A stretch of DNA of 64,000 bases from positions 52,433,451 through 52,497,450 of the forward strand of contig CM075760.1 in the NCBI GenBank assembly GCA_037974335.1, read 5' to 3'. Source of the DNA: Prionace glauca (taxonomy: Eukaryota > Chordata > Chondrichthyes > Carcharhiniformes > Carcharhinidae). Positions 53,276 through 64,000 of the stretch are shown in pieces. The translations under genes and the position numbers were made by a program. Each line of letters begins with the position of its first letter. The stretch's first letter is position 1. The notes beneath the pieces are model-generated. The model did not search any database, was not told where the DNA came from, and was given only the letters and a program-made list of their open reading frames with translations.

Positions 53276-54070
53276 ATATTAAATAGAATGAAATGCCGAA
53301 AATAAACAGAAAATACTGGAGAATCTCAGTAACATCTGTGGAGACAGAATCGAGCCTTTGTTTCACATCTGGATGACCCTTCGGCAGAGTATCCCTGCTG
53401 CTTTGGAGAGATCATCATTGCTTCCTACAACGTGTCAGAAAAGCTGCATAAATTTCCTGTGAGATGGGAATAACAGAAATAATAGATACTAGTTCGAGAC
53501 ACTCGCAAGCTGCATCAATTCACAGAGTGATCCCAAATATTAGAACAAACTTCTTCATCCTAAACTAATCAACATCCCAATCATAAACTATATTCTCAAA
53601 AAAATCCTAATACCTTTCCACCCACATCATTTCTCAATGTCATCATCCTCTTCAATTTCTTCCAAAAAAAACCGCACTGACTCGAAACGTTGGCTCTGTT
53701 CTCTCTCCACAGATGATGTCAGACCCGTTGAGATTTTCCAGCATTCATTATTTTTGCTTCAGTTTCCAGAATCTGCAGTATTTTGCTTTTATCAAACTGA
53801 TGAACATAATTGGTGAATTATTTGTTTATCTGTATGAGTTGATGATAACTGGGGAATTGGAACAACCCCAGCTGTAAACTCCTCTCCAAGACACTCACAA
53901 ACCTCACTTGGACCACTCCTTTTCTTATGCTGCGTCGGAGTCCAGGAACACCCTCCCTAAGAGCACTGTCGCTGTACCTACACTGCAGGTTCTGCGGCAA
54001 TTGAATAAGGCGGCTCACCACCAGCTCACCGAATGCAATTAGCAATGGGGAATAAATAGGGGCCTAGACA
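53276..54070. repeat. Dispersed repeat fragments
   Basis: 53285-53400 (AAATACTGGAGAATCTCAGT .. GATGACCCTTCGG) and 53665-53790 (inverted, AGACCCGTTGAGATTTTCCA .. ATCTGCAGTATTTTGC) belong to one SINE-like family in opposite orientation. 53860-54070 belongs to the AACTCCC..CAATTAG..AATAAAT family. Confidence 0.6.
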
Positions 54071-56919
54071 ACGTCGCTTTCCTATCATAGAGTAATTTTA
54101 AATATACTCCTCATTATATATGAATGAGATCTGGTTAATGAAATTATTAAATTGCAAATGGATGGTAATTGGTGAAAATAATTACTATCTTTCTGAACTT
54201 TTTTTAATATTCTCCTTATTCGGTCCAGTGTCATTAATTACTCAGCACTGTCTCAGTTCATGTCTAAGAAGTTCCGATATCAGTAAAACTGTGCGAGACA
54301 CTGCCTCAGTTTTATTCTCCTTGACAATGTTATTTTTAAAACTGTTTCTTTCACGGGATATGGGTCTCATTGGAATTTGGCATTTGACCATCCCCACATG
54401 GCACTCGGCACTAACTCATTTCTATTTTCTTGAACCAGGCCCCTGCTTATATTAAAATACAGCCTGGCTCTGTTAATACTCTGCTAGACCAGAGCTCAGT
54501 TTACATTGCACACGGCATTCTCTCTGGTGATGTAATATTTGATACACACCCTGTATATATATTTCACGGTGGCAATTTTGTTCCTGCACTAACTATGCCT
54601 CTCTTTGAATTATGTTTGTTTTACTCCGCGGTTTTGTGAGATGAAGAGATAATATGTTGGAATAAATAGATTGTTATCAGGCAAGATCCAGAAACGGGCA
54701 GTATTGGATCTCCAGTATTTTATTGTGCTGTAATTTTCTTTGTTTTTTTGTTCTTCATTGACAGTGAATGCTACACAGGACTTGATATTCACTTTCACTG
54801 CAGCCAGCAGAAGTAGATTTCAGATTTCTTTTCCAGTGTCCAAAACATCACACGGTTTGCCCTTGCAGAAGGATGCAGAGAATTGTGTTCTCCCAGCCAC
54901 TTTAATCATTACTGGCATTGACCAGTGCAGTAAAAACTGAGTAAAAACTAATACAATATAAACGCGGATATGGACAATTGCAGAAATAAGATTGCATCGA
55001 CTTTGATACAAACAGAGAGAGATCTAAATTAATATAAACAGAGATAATGTCTAGTCTAATATAAACAGAAACATGGTGACATATAATATAAGCAGGGACA
55101 GCGTCTAATTTCGTACAGACAGATAATATATCCAATTTACTATGTGCAAAGACAGACAACATAACATTCTACATGCAAGGTAGAAAGAGTTAGGGTCCAG
55201 TGGAAAATAAACGAAGGCATGGCTCATAATACGAACTGACACAGGGTAAATTTACTGTAATGGCGGGGCAGGCTCGAAGGGCCAGATGGCCTAGTCCTGC
55301 TCCTATTTCTTATGTTTCTTATGTTCTTATATTGGTTCAATCCCCATGAAATTTGTAAAGACGGCCGACTCTCCCATCAAAATCTTACAGGACAGGAGTA
55401 ACATGGGGTTCGCTGCAGGATGCAAAGTCCCCTCTGTACTGGCAAATTAATAACTCCTAAATCAGGAATAGCATGAGTGAGATGCAAAGAGAATCTCCCT
55501 CTAAACTATCCAATTCAAACGTTCTTACAACATTGTACTGTCTATAAACAGAGTGAAACTCCATCTATAAATCTGTTCAAACAAAATTAAGGCAGAAAGA
55601 GCATGGACACTCTTCTATGTAAAACCTCTCCTGCACTCTTCATTCAGAGATCCAGGAGGCAGGTTTAAATTAGTGTTAGGTATAGGAGAAAGAGCCGTCC
55701 ACACAGTTCCACAAAACACACCCAGGCCGCGTACAGCAGAGATTCGATACGGATTAAATCTTCCCTGACAAAGATATATCAACCATTCATAAACCAGGAA
55801 CAATGAGTTCAGACGCAGAGTAAATATTCCTCTACACTGTCCAGTCAAATACTCCAAGGACAGGGACAACACCGGCTAAATATAGGGAAAGATTCCACAT
55901 TGAATCCTTATCACCAGGTGGAACCGAGGTTAGGTGCAGGAGAAAATGTTTCAAGCATTTCAAGATCATTGATTTCTCAAGAGATCTTTTAGAGTAAATC
56001 TCATTCCAATTTATTGAATTATATTCTTTTAGAAACCTGTACCTGTGGCTGAGAGAATACATTGGGCAAACATTTATTTTATCGAGCCCGGTGCAGGCTC
56101 GAGGGGCTAGATGACCTACTCCTGCTCCCATTTCTTACGTTCTTATGTTCTTTTGCTGTGGAGTGAAGACGATGAACCATCGTGGAGAGACAAGACGCAG
56201 AAACAGACAGGAGAAAGACAGAGAAAGAGATGAAACACAGGAGATGTTCTGTGTTTTCTGTGTCATTACATTTCGGGATCAGAGGGATTATTTCCTAATT
56301 CTGAACATAGACATCATCATGATATTTTTCCTCACATAACTGATGAATAAATAATGTTGAAAAACAACCATTACTGGAATCCGTTGATTGATTTGCATGG
56401 TTGTCTCTATTTCTGTGTTGTGTTGGTGGGGAAATATTTGTTGTGTTTTTGTCAGTCAACAATCTCATTTGGAATTACTATTTTTGTATTTATTTACATA
56501 AATACCTCACTGTTTACAATGAAATGTTCATGACAGAAAAACCAGATAAACCGTCACTTATTGATCAGTTTCAACTCAAAATAGCGATTTATTTTAAGAA
56601 TTTTAACAGTTGGTTCAATATGAATAAAACTTTTTGAACATTCATAACTCTGGCTGTACTTAACTACAATAAAATAAGACATTTCATTTCAGAATTAGTT
56701 CTGAAAGTTCTGATGTCACAATTAATAAAGCATCTGTGAACAGGCTGATATTCCACTGAATGTTAATCTGATTGAGGATTTAATCTGTTTAAACTCGACT
56801 AGTTAAATAAAAAAACAGATCTGATGTCTGAAATATTCTTTCACAAATAGTGATCACACTCACACGAGGGAAGAGTAAAAAATGTGGTTATCACGAAGAG
56901 ATACAATTATTTTTGCTCC
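54071..56919. other. Non-coding flank with two CR1 tails
   Basis: A/T-rich sequence. 55245-55335 (GGGGCAGGCTCGAAGGGCCA .. CTTATGTTCTTAT) and 56085-56158 (GCAGGCTCGAGGGGCTAG .. TTACGTTCTTATGTTC) are + strand CR1 3' tails. A third exact octamer is at 56391-56398. About 54960-55140 has short AATATAAACAGAGA repeats. No gene. Confidence 0.5.
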
Positions 56920-57395
56920 CTCACAGGCGACAGGGAAGCGGGTTCGATTCTAACATTGGGTGACTGTGTGTGGTTTTCACATTCTATCCATATCCATGTG
57001 AGTTCCCTCCGAGTGCTCCAGTTTCCTTCCACAGTCCCAGGATGTGCAGGTTAGGTGGATTGGCTGTGATAAATTGCCCCTTCGCGCCCAATGATGTGCA
57101 AATTAGAATCATAGAATCCCTACAGTGCAGAAGTAGAGCATTTGGTTCATCAAGTCTGCTATCCGGCAGAGCATCCTTCCCAGGCCCAATGTAAATTGTC
57201 TATGCTAAATTTCCTGTCAGTGTCCAATAATGTGTAGGTTCGGGGGATTAGCCTGTGAATATGTGTGGTTGCCGGGATCGGATGAAAGCTTGCCTAGGTA
57301 GGATGCTGTGCTGGAGAGCCCGCTGCACAGTTATTGGACCGAATGACCATGTTGAACTGTAGGGATTCTATGATTTTATGCTTCTATGATCAGGC
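56920..57395 (+). mobile_element. HE1-like SINE interrupted by a second repeat
   Basis: Degenerate head (GCGACAGGGAAGCGGGTTCGATTC), core (TTCCCTCCGAGTGCTCCAGT, GATGTGCAGGTTAGGTGGAT), then 57105-57190 carries AATCATAGAATCCCTACAGT .. a CR1-tail-like piece. SINE sequence resumes (TGTGTAGGTTCGGGGGATTA) and ends GAATGACCATGTTGAACTGT, GATTCTATGATT. Confidence 0.65.
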
Positions 57396-58069
57396 AGAGC
57401 AGTGATTATATTCACATTAATCTCAGCGATTCCAAAGTATTACAAATTATGGGGAAATTTGAATGTATAGAACATTTTACCCGACCTCATGTCGCCCCAA
57501 AGTTATTAAAACTCACTGATGTACCTTTGCTGAATTTAGTCACTGTTCTCATGTTGTAACTAACCAGGTAAGTTGCGTACCACAAACTCCCACAAACCTG
57601 GATGTAATAAATGGCCAACAAATTTGCGACTTTATTTGAGAAATGAGGATTTGGGTCGGATATTGGACAGAACAGACTTGCTGTTCATAATTATATCAAG
57701 AGATTTTACATCCTGGCATTGATGTTAAATACGAATCTTGTTCTCTCTCTCTGATGATACCCATTGAGATGCTGAGTAGCACTGTTGCTGTTTTAGTTTT
57801 AGATTTCCGGATTCTGCAGTAATTTGCACTGATTTTATTGAATTTCTGGATGCGAGCGTCACTGACAAAGTTAACATTAATTGGTGATTGTGAACCATCT
57901 TGCTGAAACCTGCCCTCTGGATGGGTGACTTTCCACTGCCGCTTTAATACAACTGGGTGGCTTTCTCGGATATTTCAGTGGTGGTGAAGGGTTATTTTCA
58001 TCACATGGAACTGGAGTCTGTGTAGGACAGACAGGGGAAAGATAGGAATACTCGGTTTATAGTTATTTG
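57396..58069. other. Non-coding flank
   Basis: A/T-rich. 57745-57830 is a fragment of the same SINE-like family as 53665-53790. Nothing else recognised. Confidence 0.5.
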
Positions 58070-58485
58070 CAAAGAGAAGATGTTGTTTGAAGTATAAAAA
58101 CAATTCTGTGGATTCTGGAATTCAAACCCAAAGAGAAAATGCTGTAAAATCTCAGCAGGCCTGGCAATATTTGTAAGGAGAGGGAACAGCTGACGTTTCG
58201 AGTCCAGATGTCATGAGACTGTCCAGCAATTTCTCTTCACGTTGTTTTAAGTGTCTTTGGGTGGAATAAATTGATTCTGAATCTCTGGGGCGGAGGAATT
58301 GTGGGTTGATCCAAGTCTATCATACTGAAGGAGAGACTATAAACACTATCAGGGACTGGTTGGACCCAGACCATCCAGTTGCTGCCCATATTGAACACTT
58401 TGTCTTTACAGCTCAGTCTCAGGGAGCCTCAGGGATGCCCGGTTTCTGCCTCTGGCTGAGTCAACACAACCTCCGATTCGACACT
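58070..58485 (-). pseudogene. IgM V segment pseudogene interrupted by a repeat
   Basis: Coding-strand reading: [15 protein letters not shown] then a stop, GSLRLSCKDKVFNMGSNW, MVWVQPVPD. This is clearly related to the intact V ([20 protein letters not shown]). FR3 is split: the 58242-58280 and 58070-58093 parts flank an insertion of about 148 bp carrying AAATGCTGTAAAATCTCAGC .. CTGACGTTTCGAGTC, with a probable imperfect target duplication TTGTTTGAAGT / TTGTTTTAAGT. The end of FR3 and the RSS are missing. In-frame stops and frameshifts make it dead. Relic of a further IgM cluster. Confidence 0.85.
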
Positions 58486-59524
58486 TTAAACAAAAGCTAT
58501 GAAAAGAAAACACACCTCACCCCGGGCACACTCTCTCACCTTTTTCCATCAGGGACTAGGTAAAAACAAATTCTGAGGAGACTACAAACCGACTCAGAAA
58601 CTATTTCTTTATAGCTGCAATCAGATTTTTGAATGGATCTACCTCGCATTAAATTGATATTTTTCTAGACCCGAGCTATGACTGCAACATAATATTCTTC
58701 ACTCTCTCCCTTCCTTCTCTATGCACGGTATGCTCCATCTGTATAGTGCGCAAGACTGTGTACTAATATGTGTGGTAATAATGAATCGAATAAAATATAT
58801 CAAAAAACATCGAGGATTATTCCCAGTGAATTGATTGCTGACACTGGAATATTCAAGAGACAGCCTAACACTGAGGCAGAAAGAGTGAGATCCATTGGAA
58901 CGTCTCTGCCACTCCAAAAGGTGAAATTATATTTGAGCCTCTGTTATAGAGAAAAAAACAATTTGATTGTAAATCAAGTCCCTTAATTTTGCACCCCCCT
59001 TCACAAGAGAATAGACATAAAGAAGATGACATGACCATATCAGGGTAAAAACGCCAGTCTGATTTGCACATTGCAGCATAAATATAATCCATTTGAACAA
59101 TTATTATCGATTTATGTAACTAATTGCTGGGATGATTTTATTTCAGGTGTGGGTAGCCGTCACTGTAATTTGGGACTGGATACAAGAAGGAGGGAAGAAA
59201 TGGCCTCATGTTATCGCGAGGCAATTAATGCACAAACTTAACTAATGTTCTCAGGACCCGACTTCGAATCCCACCACCACAGATGGTGGGATTTAAATTC
59301 AGTAAAAAAAAAGCATCTGGAAATAAGAATCCACTTATAGTCATGATATCATTGTCGATTGTGTAAAAACCTACCTGCTTCACTAATGCATTTTAGAGAA
59401 GGGAATCTGCCGTCCTTACCTGGTCTGACCTATGTGTGATCCAAGAGCCACAGCAATGTGATTGGCTCTCACTGCCCTCGGACAAGAAGTAGGCAATCAA
59501 TTCTGATCAACCAAAGGTGCCCAT
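58486..59524. other. Non-coding flank
   Basis: 58800-58920 resembles the flank just 5' of the intact V exon (CAGAGGATTAATCCTGGTGA / ATCGAGGATTATTCCCAGTG, then TGATTGCTGACWCTGGAA), so the duplicated cluster continues upstream here. No leader exon survives that I can see. Confidence 0.55.
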
Positions 59525-59830
59525 GTCCATAGAATCATTACAGAGCAGAAGAAGGCCTTTTGGCCTGTCAGGCCCAAACCCACAACGTTCCCACCTCAGT
59601 CTATCCCCATCACCCCACGTATATTCCCTGCTCATTCTCTTGTCACGATTGGACAATTCATCATCGTGGATCAACCTATGCGGCATATCCTTGAACAATG
59701 TGAGTAAATGAGCAGGCAATTGGAGAATATGCAGACTCCACACAGACAGACCCAAACTGGGAGTTGAACCCGGGTCCCTGGCGCTTTGAGGCAGAAGCCC
59801 TAACATATTTGCCACCATGCCATCCACAAA
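59525..59830 (-). mobile_element. HE1-like SINE, antisense and degenerate
   Basis: On the + strand: CAGAAGAAGGCCTTTTGGCC (CR1-type tail, complement), AATATGCAGACTCCACACAG (core, complement), GTTGAACCCGGGTCCCTGGC .. GCCACCATGCCATCC (tRNA-like head, complement). Confidence 0.65.
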
Positions 59831-61380
59831 TTAATTCAAAAAGGACAATCCTCATGTGATGCAATATTACACGTTAGATTTCCCCAACGGCTCCTTTATC
59901 CTGTGAAAATTAACACTGAAAGAAAACTGGTGGACTTATAATTAATTGAGCTGACAGGGAAACATAACATCGACATCAACCTTTGACAGAGAATTTATAG
60001 AATCCGAATGGACACGGTGATCAGGAAAGTTCTTTGTCAACATCCAAATCATTGCTGCTCATTTTATTGGCCACCGGCTGTAGAACATTCACTGGTAGTG
60101 GGAACTCAGGATATTAGGACTTTGTGGCATATTGCACAATATCACAAAAATAAATGTTTTGTCTTCCACTAAACCAGGCCGTTTCTTCACTCATTGGCAG
60201 CTATGAGAGCGACTGTTAAATAATCGAAACCAGATTGTGCTGGACAACAGAACATGGTGCTGATCAGGGATTAGCGAGGTTGTCTTTTTAAAGAGGTGCA
60301 GAACACTTAGAGTATTCCAGGAATCCGCGCTTTTCAAGACAACTGTATGATTTTATTTTACTTTTAATTATTTTCATTTTGGGGCCATTGCACTGATCTC
60401 ATTGGACTGAGGGGGTGGGGAGGTAAAAATCTCTTCCTTGCAGGTCATGAAGTTACTCACAAAGTGGCTTTAATTGTTGGAAGGACATTTATTTGGAAGT
60501 TATACAAATGAAATAGCATCTGGCCAATTTACTCGTTCCCCATTCTATTTAATCACAGTGCAGCCCTTTAAAATATTTGCTTGGAAGGAATACCATTTAA
60601 AAACCTTTCTTTATTATGGGAATCAAGCATTTATTGTATAACTGGATAAGTCCCATTTTATCCTTACATATTCGCGCTAATCTGTCCCACGCAGTATTTG
60701 GCAGCAGTCCAACCTGCTGCCAACTACCCCAAGATATTTACAGGAAGCATCTGACGGTGTTTGTTCAGTAAGTCAAAGATCTGTTTCCTCAGTACTGAAC
60801 AGTTGGCTGCAAGCCAACTTCAAACTCTTAGCATTGTCAATAGAGCCTATTTATAAACAAATCTGCCCAGCAACAACTCGAGGCAACTTAATTATTATTT
60901 TTTAAAGCTGTAAACCTACATAAATGCTTCCCATTTCATTGGAAAAAAAAGCTACCCAGATTCTCTGGCACCTTGTTAGTAACAATGATGATCTCTCCAA
61001 CCCAACAATACACTGTGATGGATGGATAGAAATAAATACAGGCAGATTGTGAGAGTTGATTCAGAGAGGTGATATGTCTTATACTGCATAAATATGTAGG
61101 CTGATGTTTTATTTCACTTTATTCTTCCATGGGACGTGGGGGTCCCTGAAAAGAACAACATTTATTTCCGGTATTTAATTCCTTTTCAGCTGAGTGGTGT
61201 GGTATTGCCCAGTTATATATATGGCGGTCCATCTTGAGATACACCTTGCTGAGGCCAAGTAGGGATCGCAGATGTCCTTCATTGGGGAATCAGAGGGTTA
61301 TCTCGTCGCTATCAGTATGAATCAAGATTTATTGATTGAATTCAAATTCCACCAGCTGCCATGGTCGGATTTAATCTCAA
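59831..61380. repeat. Direct duplicate of the cluster's upstream flank
   Basis: Diverged copy of about 50.88-52.3 kb (landmarks given in that entry), also including GACAGGGAAACATAACATCG / GACAGAGAAACATAAAATTA and the TTCCATGGGAYGT block near 61125 / 52070. Non-coding. Confidence 0.7.
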
Positions 61381-61384
61381 TTTA

Positions 61385-61945
61385 ATTCAATTTAATTCCA
61401 GAGATTCACCACCCTTTGAGTGAAGAAGTTCTTCCTCAACTCCATTCTAAACTGCCGCCCCCCTCCTTATCTTGAGGCTGTGCCCTCTAATCCTGCTGTC
61501 CTTTTTGAGCGGGAAGAATCTCTCTACTTCTCCCCTATCCATCCCCTTCATTATCTCATACGTCTCTGTAAGATCCCCCCTCATCCTTCTAAACTCCAAT
61601 GAGTACAAACCCAGTCTATTCAGCCTCTCTTCATAGTCCAACCCCCTCATCTCTGGTATCAGCCTAGTGAACCTCCTCTGCACTCCCTCCAAGGCCAAAA
61701 TATCCTTGCACAAGTGCGGCGACCAAAACTGCACACAGTACTCCAGCTGTGGCCTCACCAGTACCCTATACAATTGCAGCAAGACCCCCCTTCTTTTATA
61801 TCCTTTCCCCCTCGCTGTGAAGGCCAGCATTCCATTCGCCTTCCTGATCACGTGCTGCACCTGCCGGCTGGGTTTTTGCGACTCATGCACAAGGACCCCC
61901 AGGTCCCTCTGCACCGTAGCATGCTGCAGTTTTTCGCCCTAGAAA
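61385..61945 (-). mobile_element. CR1-like LINE fragment
   Basis: - strand frame MQRDLGVLVHESQKPSRQVQ .. GMLAFTARGKGYKRRGVLLQ .. VLVRPQLEYCVQFWSPHLCK .. LNRLGLYSLEFRRMRGDLTE .. GHSLKIRRG. C-terminal RT region of a different CR1 subfamily from the 21-23 kb copy. Confidence 0.9.
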
Positions 61946-63355
61946 AAGTAATTATTTATTTTTGAGAATTTATTTATTTTTATTTATTTATTTTTGTGAA
62001 TTTTTACTATTTATTTTTGTGAATGGAGAATTATTGGTAATATTGGCATCAGGCGATGACCACCTCCAAAAAGGAGGAATCTGACCGTTGCCCCTTGTCA
62101 CTCAATGATATTGCAACACTGAATCAATAATTATCAACATCTTCGAGGTTACCATTGGCTAATCGCTGTGTTAGCTGGGTATATACATGCTCCAGCTGGA
62201 ATATCATCTCAGCCTGCTGTGAGTAACCCACCCCCTAACTCCCCAAACCTGTGCACCACCTGCACGACACATATTAGGGGAAAAAATGGTTCTCTCCACT
62301 TACTTGAATAGGTACAGTTCAAACAACATTCAAAAATCTTCATCCCATTCAGGCCAAAGCAACCGGCTTGACAGGTATAGCATTTGCAAATGCTCACTCC
62401 CTTCACCACAGAGAGCATCATTATGTACCATCTACAAGTTTCACTTCCGAACCTCACCAAGGCTCCTTAGGCAGCCACACGGTGGGTTGCTATTTGCAAG
62501 GACAGGGGTAACGGTTACCAGGAAATATCACCTATAAATTCCCCTCCAAGTCAGTCATATACCTGATGTGAAAATATATCATCCTTCCATCACTGTCGCA
62601 GGACCGAGATCCTAGAACTCCCTGTGTAACAGGACCGTATGGGTATCTACACCACAGGGTCTGCAGCAATTCAAGAAGGTAGCTTACCACCAGTTTACTA
62701 AAGGCAATGAGGAATAGGCAACAAATACTGACTAGGCCAGCAACGTCCATATCCCTTAAATTAAAACATCAACATAGCAATATTTATGTATGGATGATAA
62801 CTAATGAACGCAATTGGGTATCTTTGTAAATGGATGGCAATTAATGAAAATAAATATCAACTTTCTGAACATTTACCACCTCTTTCTCTGCCAGAAGATA
62901 GGTTCCGTTCCACAGGAGATTCATGATTCAGAAACATCACACTATCCGAAGACAAGGAAGACAGAAGAGACGGCAACATCTGTAGGTGTATCTCAATCTC
63001 ATTACGGGACAGGCCTTTGATAGGATGACGATTTTGTTACTCATCTGCTTGAAGACCGGGATTAACCTGAAGCACAGTGTTTTCTTTATGTTGAGAGATA
63101 TACATATCATACTCATACATGGATGAATCTCAGTGAGACATTCGACACTAACATCTGGTCAGAGACTACAACATTTGGGGGAACTAAGCTCTCCATCAAA
63201 AAATTCTCGGTCTCATTTATGACACAGAAAAGGACAATTTACAACACAACTGATAGCCTCATGGACAACACTTAGGGTTGAATCAATCTCTCAAAAATTG
63301 ACCACCTCAGTCATCAACAAATGTGAAATATGAAGAAAAGACACCAAGCTAAAAT
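61946..63355. other. Non-coding flank
   Basis: TTTATTTATTTTTGTGAAT repeats at 61955-62030. 62570-62750 is a copy of the dispersed repeat also at 53.86 and 43.49 kb. The remainder has no recognised feature. Confidence 0.5.
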
Positions 63356-63700
63356 GAATAGAACAAAGATCAAAGAACAACACAGCACAGGAAACAGGCC
63401 CTTCGGCCCAACGAGCCCGCGCCACCATCTTCACAATGTGTTTTTCCTCCTCCACCCTTGACCCGTGTCTATGCTTATGGTACCCCCATTGGAAACCAGA
63501 TTAAGGGGAGAATAATTTAGGGACAATTTGTTACACCAGTCAGCCTAATCACACTTCTTTGGGGTGTGGGAGGAAACCGGGACACCCGGAGAAAACCCAC
63601 GCAACCACAGGGAGAATGTGCAGTTTCCCACAGACACTGGCCCAAATCCATGTATCTGGACAACTAACGGTGATAGTCACTGAGCTGTTGTGGTGCCCAC
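63356..63700 (-). mobile_element. HE1-like SINE, antisense, with CR1-type tail
   Basis: On the + strand: AACAAAGATCAAAGAACAAC (tail), GGCCCTTCGGCCCAACGAGC, GGGTGTGGGAGGAAACCGGG, CCCACGCAACCACAGGGAGA. The order is the reverse complement of the element at 23195-23530. Confidence 0.75.
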
Positions 63701-64000
63701 CTGCTGGTCCATTTTGAAGCAGACACAAACGACGCAAAGTACTAGGCCACTCTCGAAACATCCAAAAGCAGCCCACGCATGACCCACAGTATGTTTGCCC
63801 CTCGTTAGACAACAAGGTGGACCGACGCACATGCAGAGTAAAAGAGAAAAATATCAACACATGTAGCATTAGATTTCCAGGAACGTCCTGAGGCTCTGAT
63901 CCTTATTTAAAACAGTCTCCTATAACCCTCCATCCTTATTTTGCTCATGTGTCTATCGAAGTCAACCTTAAACAAGTCCAGCGTGCCTGCCTCCACCACC
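63701..64000. other. Non-coding edge with a LINE-like fragment
   Basis: 63895-64000 (TCCTATAACCCTCCATCC .. GCCTGCCTCCACCACC) resembles the CR1/L2 3' region on the - strand and runs off the window. No gene. Confidence 0.45.

Noticed and set aside
1-64000. Retroviral, LTR, Polinton or DNA-transposon elements
   Set aside because: No gag/pol/env, integrase, capsid-like or transposase motifs and no paired long terminal repeats were seen. The mobile content I recognise is CR1 LINEs, HE1-like SINEs and unnamed short dispersed repeats.

Overview
The window looks like nuclear DNA of a cartilaginous fish, most likely a shark. The diagnostic content is a germline IgM heavy-chain cluster of the elasmobranch type, with one V, two D, one J and one C region packed together. 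The cluster sits among CR1-family LINE fragments, HE1-like tRNA-derived SINEs and very large simple-sequence arrays. Exon positions come from reading splice sites, reading frame and recombination signals by eye. No alignment or database search was run.

Layout. About 1-11 kb is a repeat-rich region. It has a 121-bp tandem repeat, a tandem duplication of roughly 2 kb, GA-rich arrays and several exon-like units on the + strand, three of which end in AATAAA poly(A) signals. From 11.3 to 15.3 kb there are four consecutive tandem arrays: two G-run arrays, an A-run array and a 20-bp purine array. At 15.36-15.6 kb a TATA box and two exon-like segments on the - strand mark the start of an unidentified gene. 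From 16.4 to 19.1 kb lies a broken IgM cluster on the + strand: V fragment with RSS, J, shortened J-C intron and half of CH2. A lone GPR139-like first exon is at 20.5 kb. From 21 to 30 kb there are CR1 and SINE copies, a U2 pseudogene plus a U2 fragment, a tRNA-Arg(ACG)-like gene, and a CpG island with an octamer and a kappaB site.

From 50.2 down to 30.8 kb on the - strand is the apparently intact IgM heavy-chain cluster. Its order is leader, V, D1, D2, J, a J-C intron of about 10.4 kb, CH1, CH2, CH3, CH4 with secretory tail, TM1 and TM2. All exon phases match. V carries a 23-bp-spacer RSS, D1 is 12/22, D2 is 12/12 and J is 23, so V to D1 to D2 to J joining obeys the 12/23 rule. CH4 ends either in the secretory tail, with its own poly(A) signal, or splices from an internal donor to TM1 and TM2. 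That gives secreted IgM and the membrane receptor from one transcription unit. About 1 kb upstream of CH1 is a stretch of some 620 bp that is G-rich on the coding strand and carries eight AGCT motifs, resembling a small mammalian switch region.

From 50.4 to 64 kb the flank is non-coding. It repeats the upstream flank of the cluster (51-52 kb against 60-61 kb) and includes a further broken V segment at 58.1-58.5 kb, so the locus has grown by duplication of whole clusters in both orientations. I saw no retrovirus, LTR element, Polinton, DNA transposase or CRISPR array.
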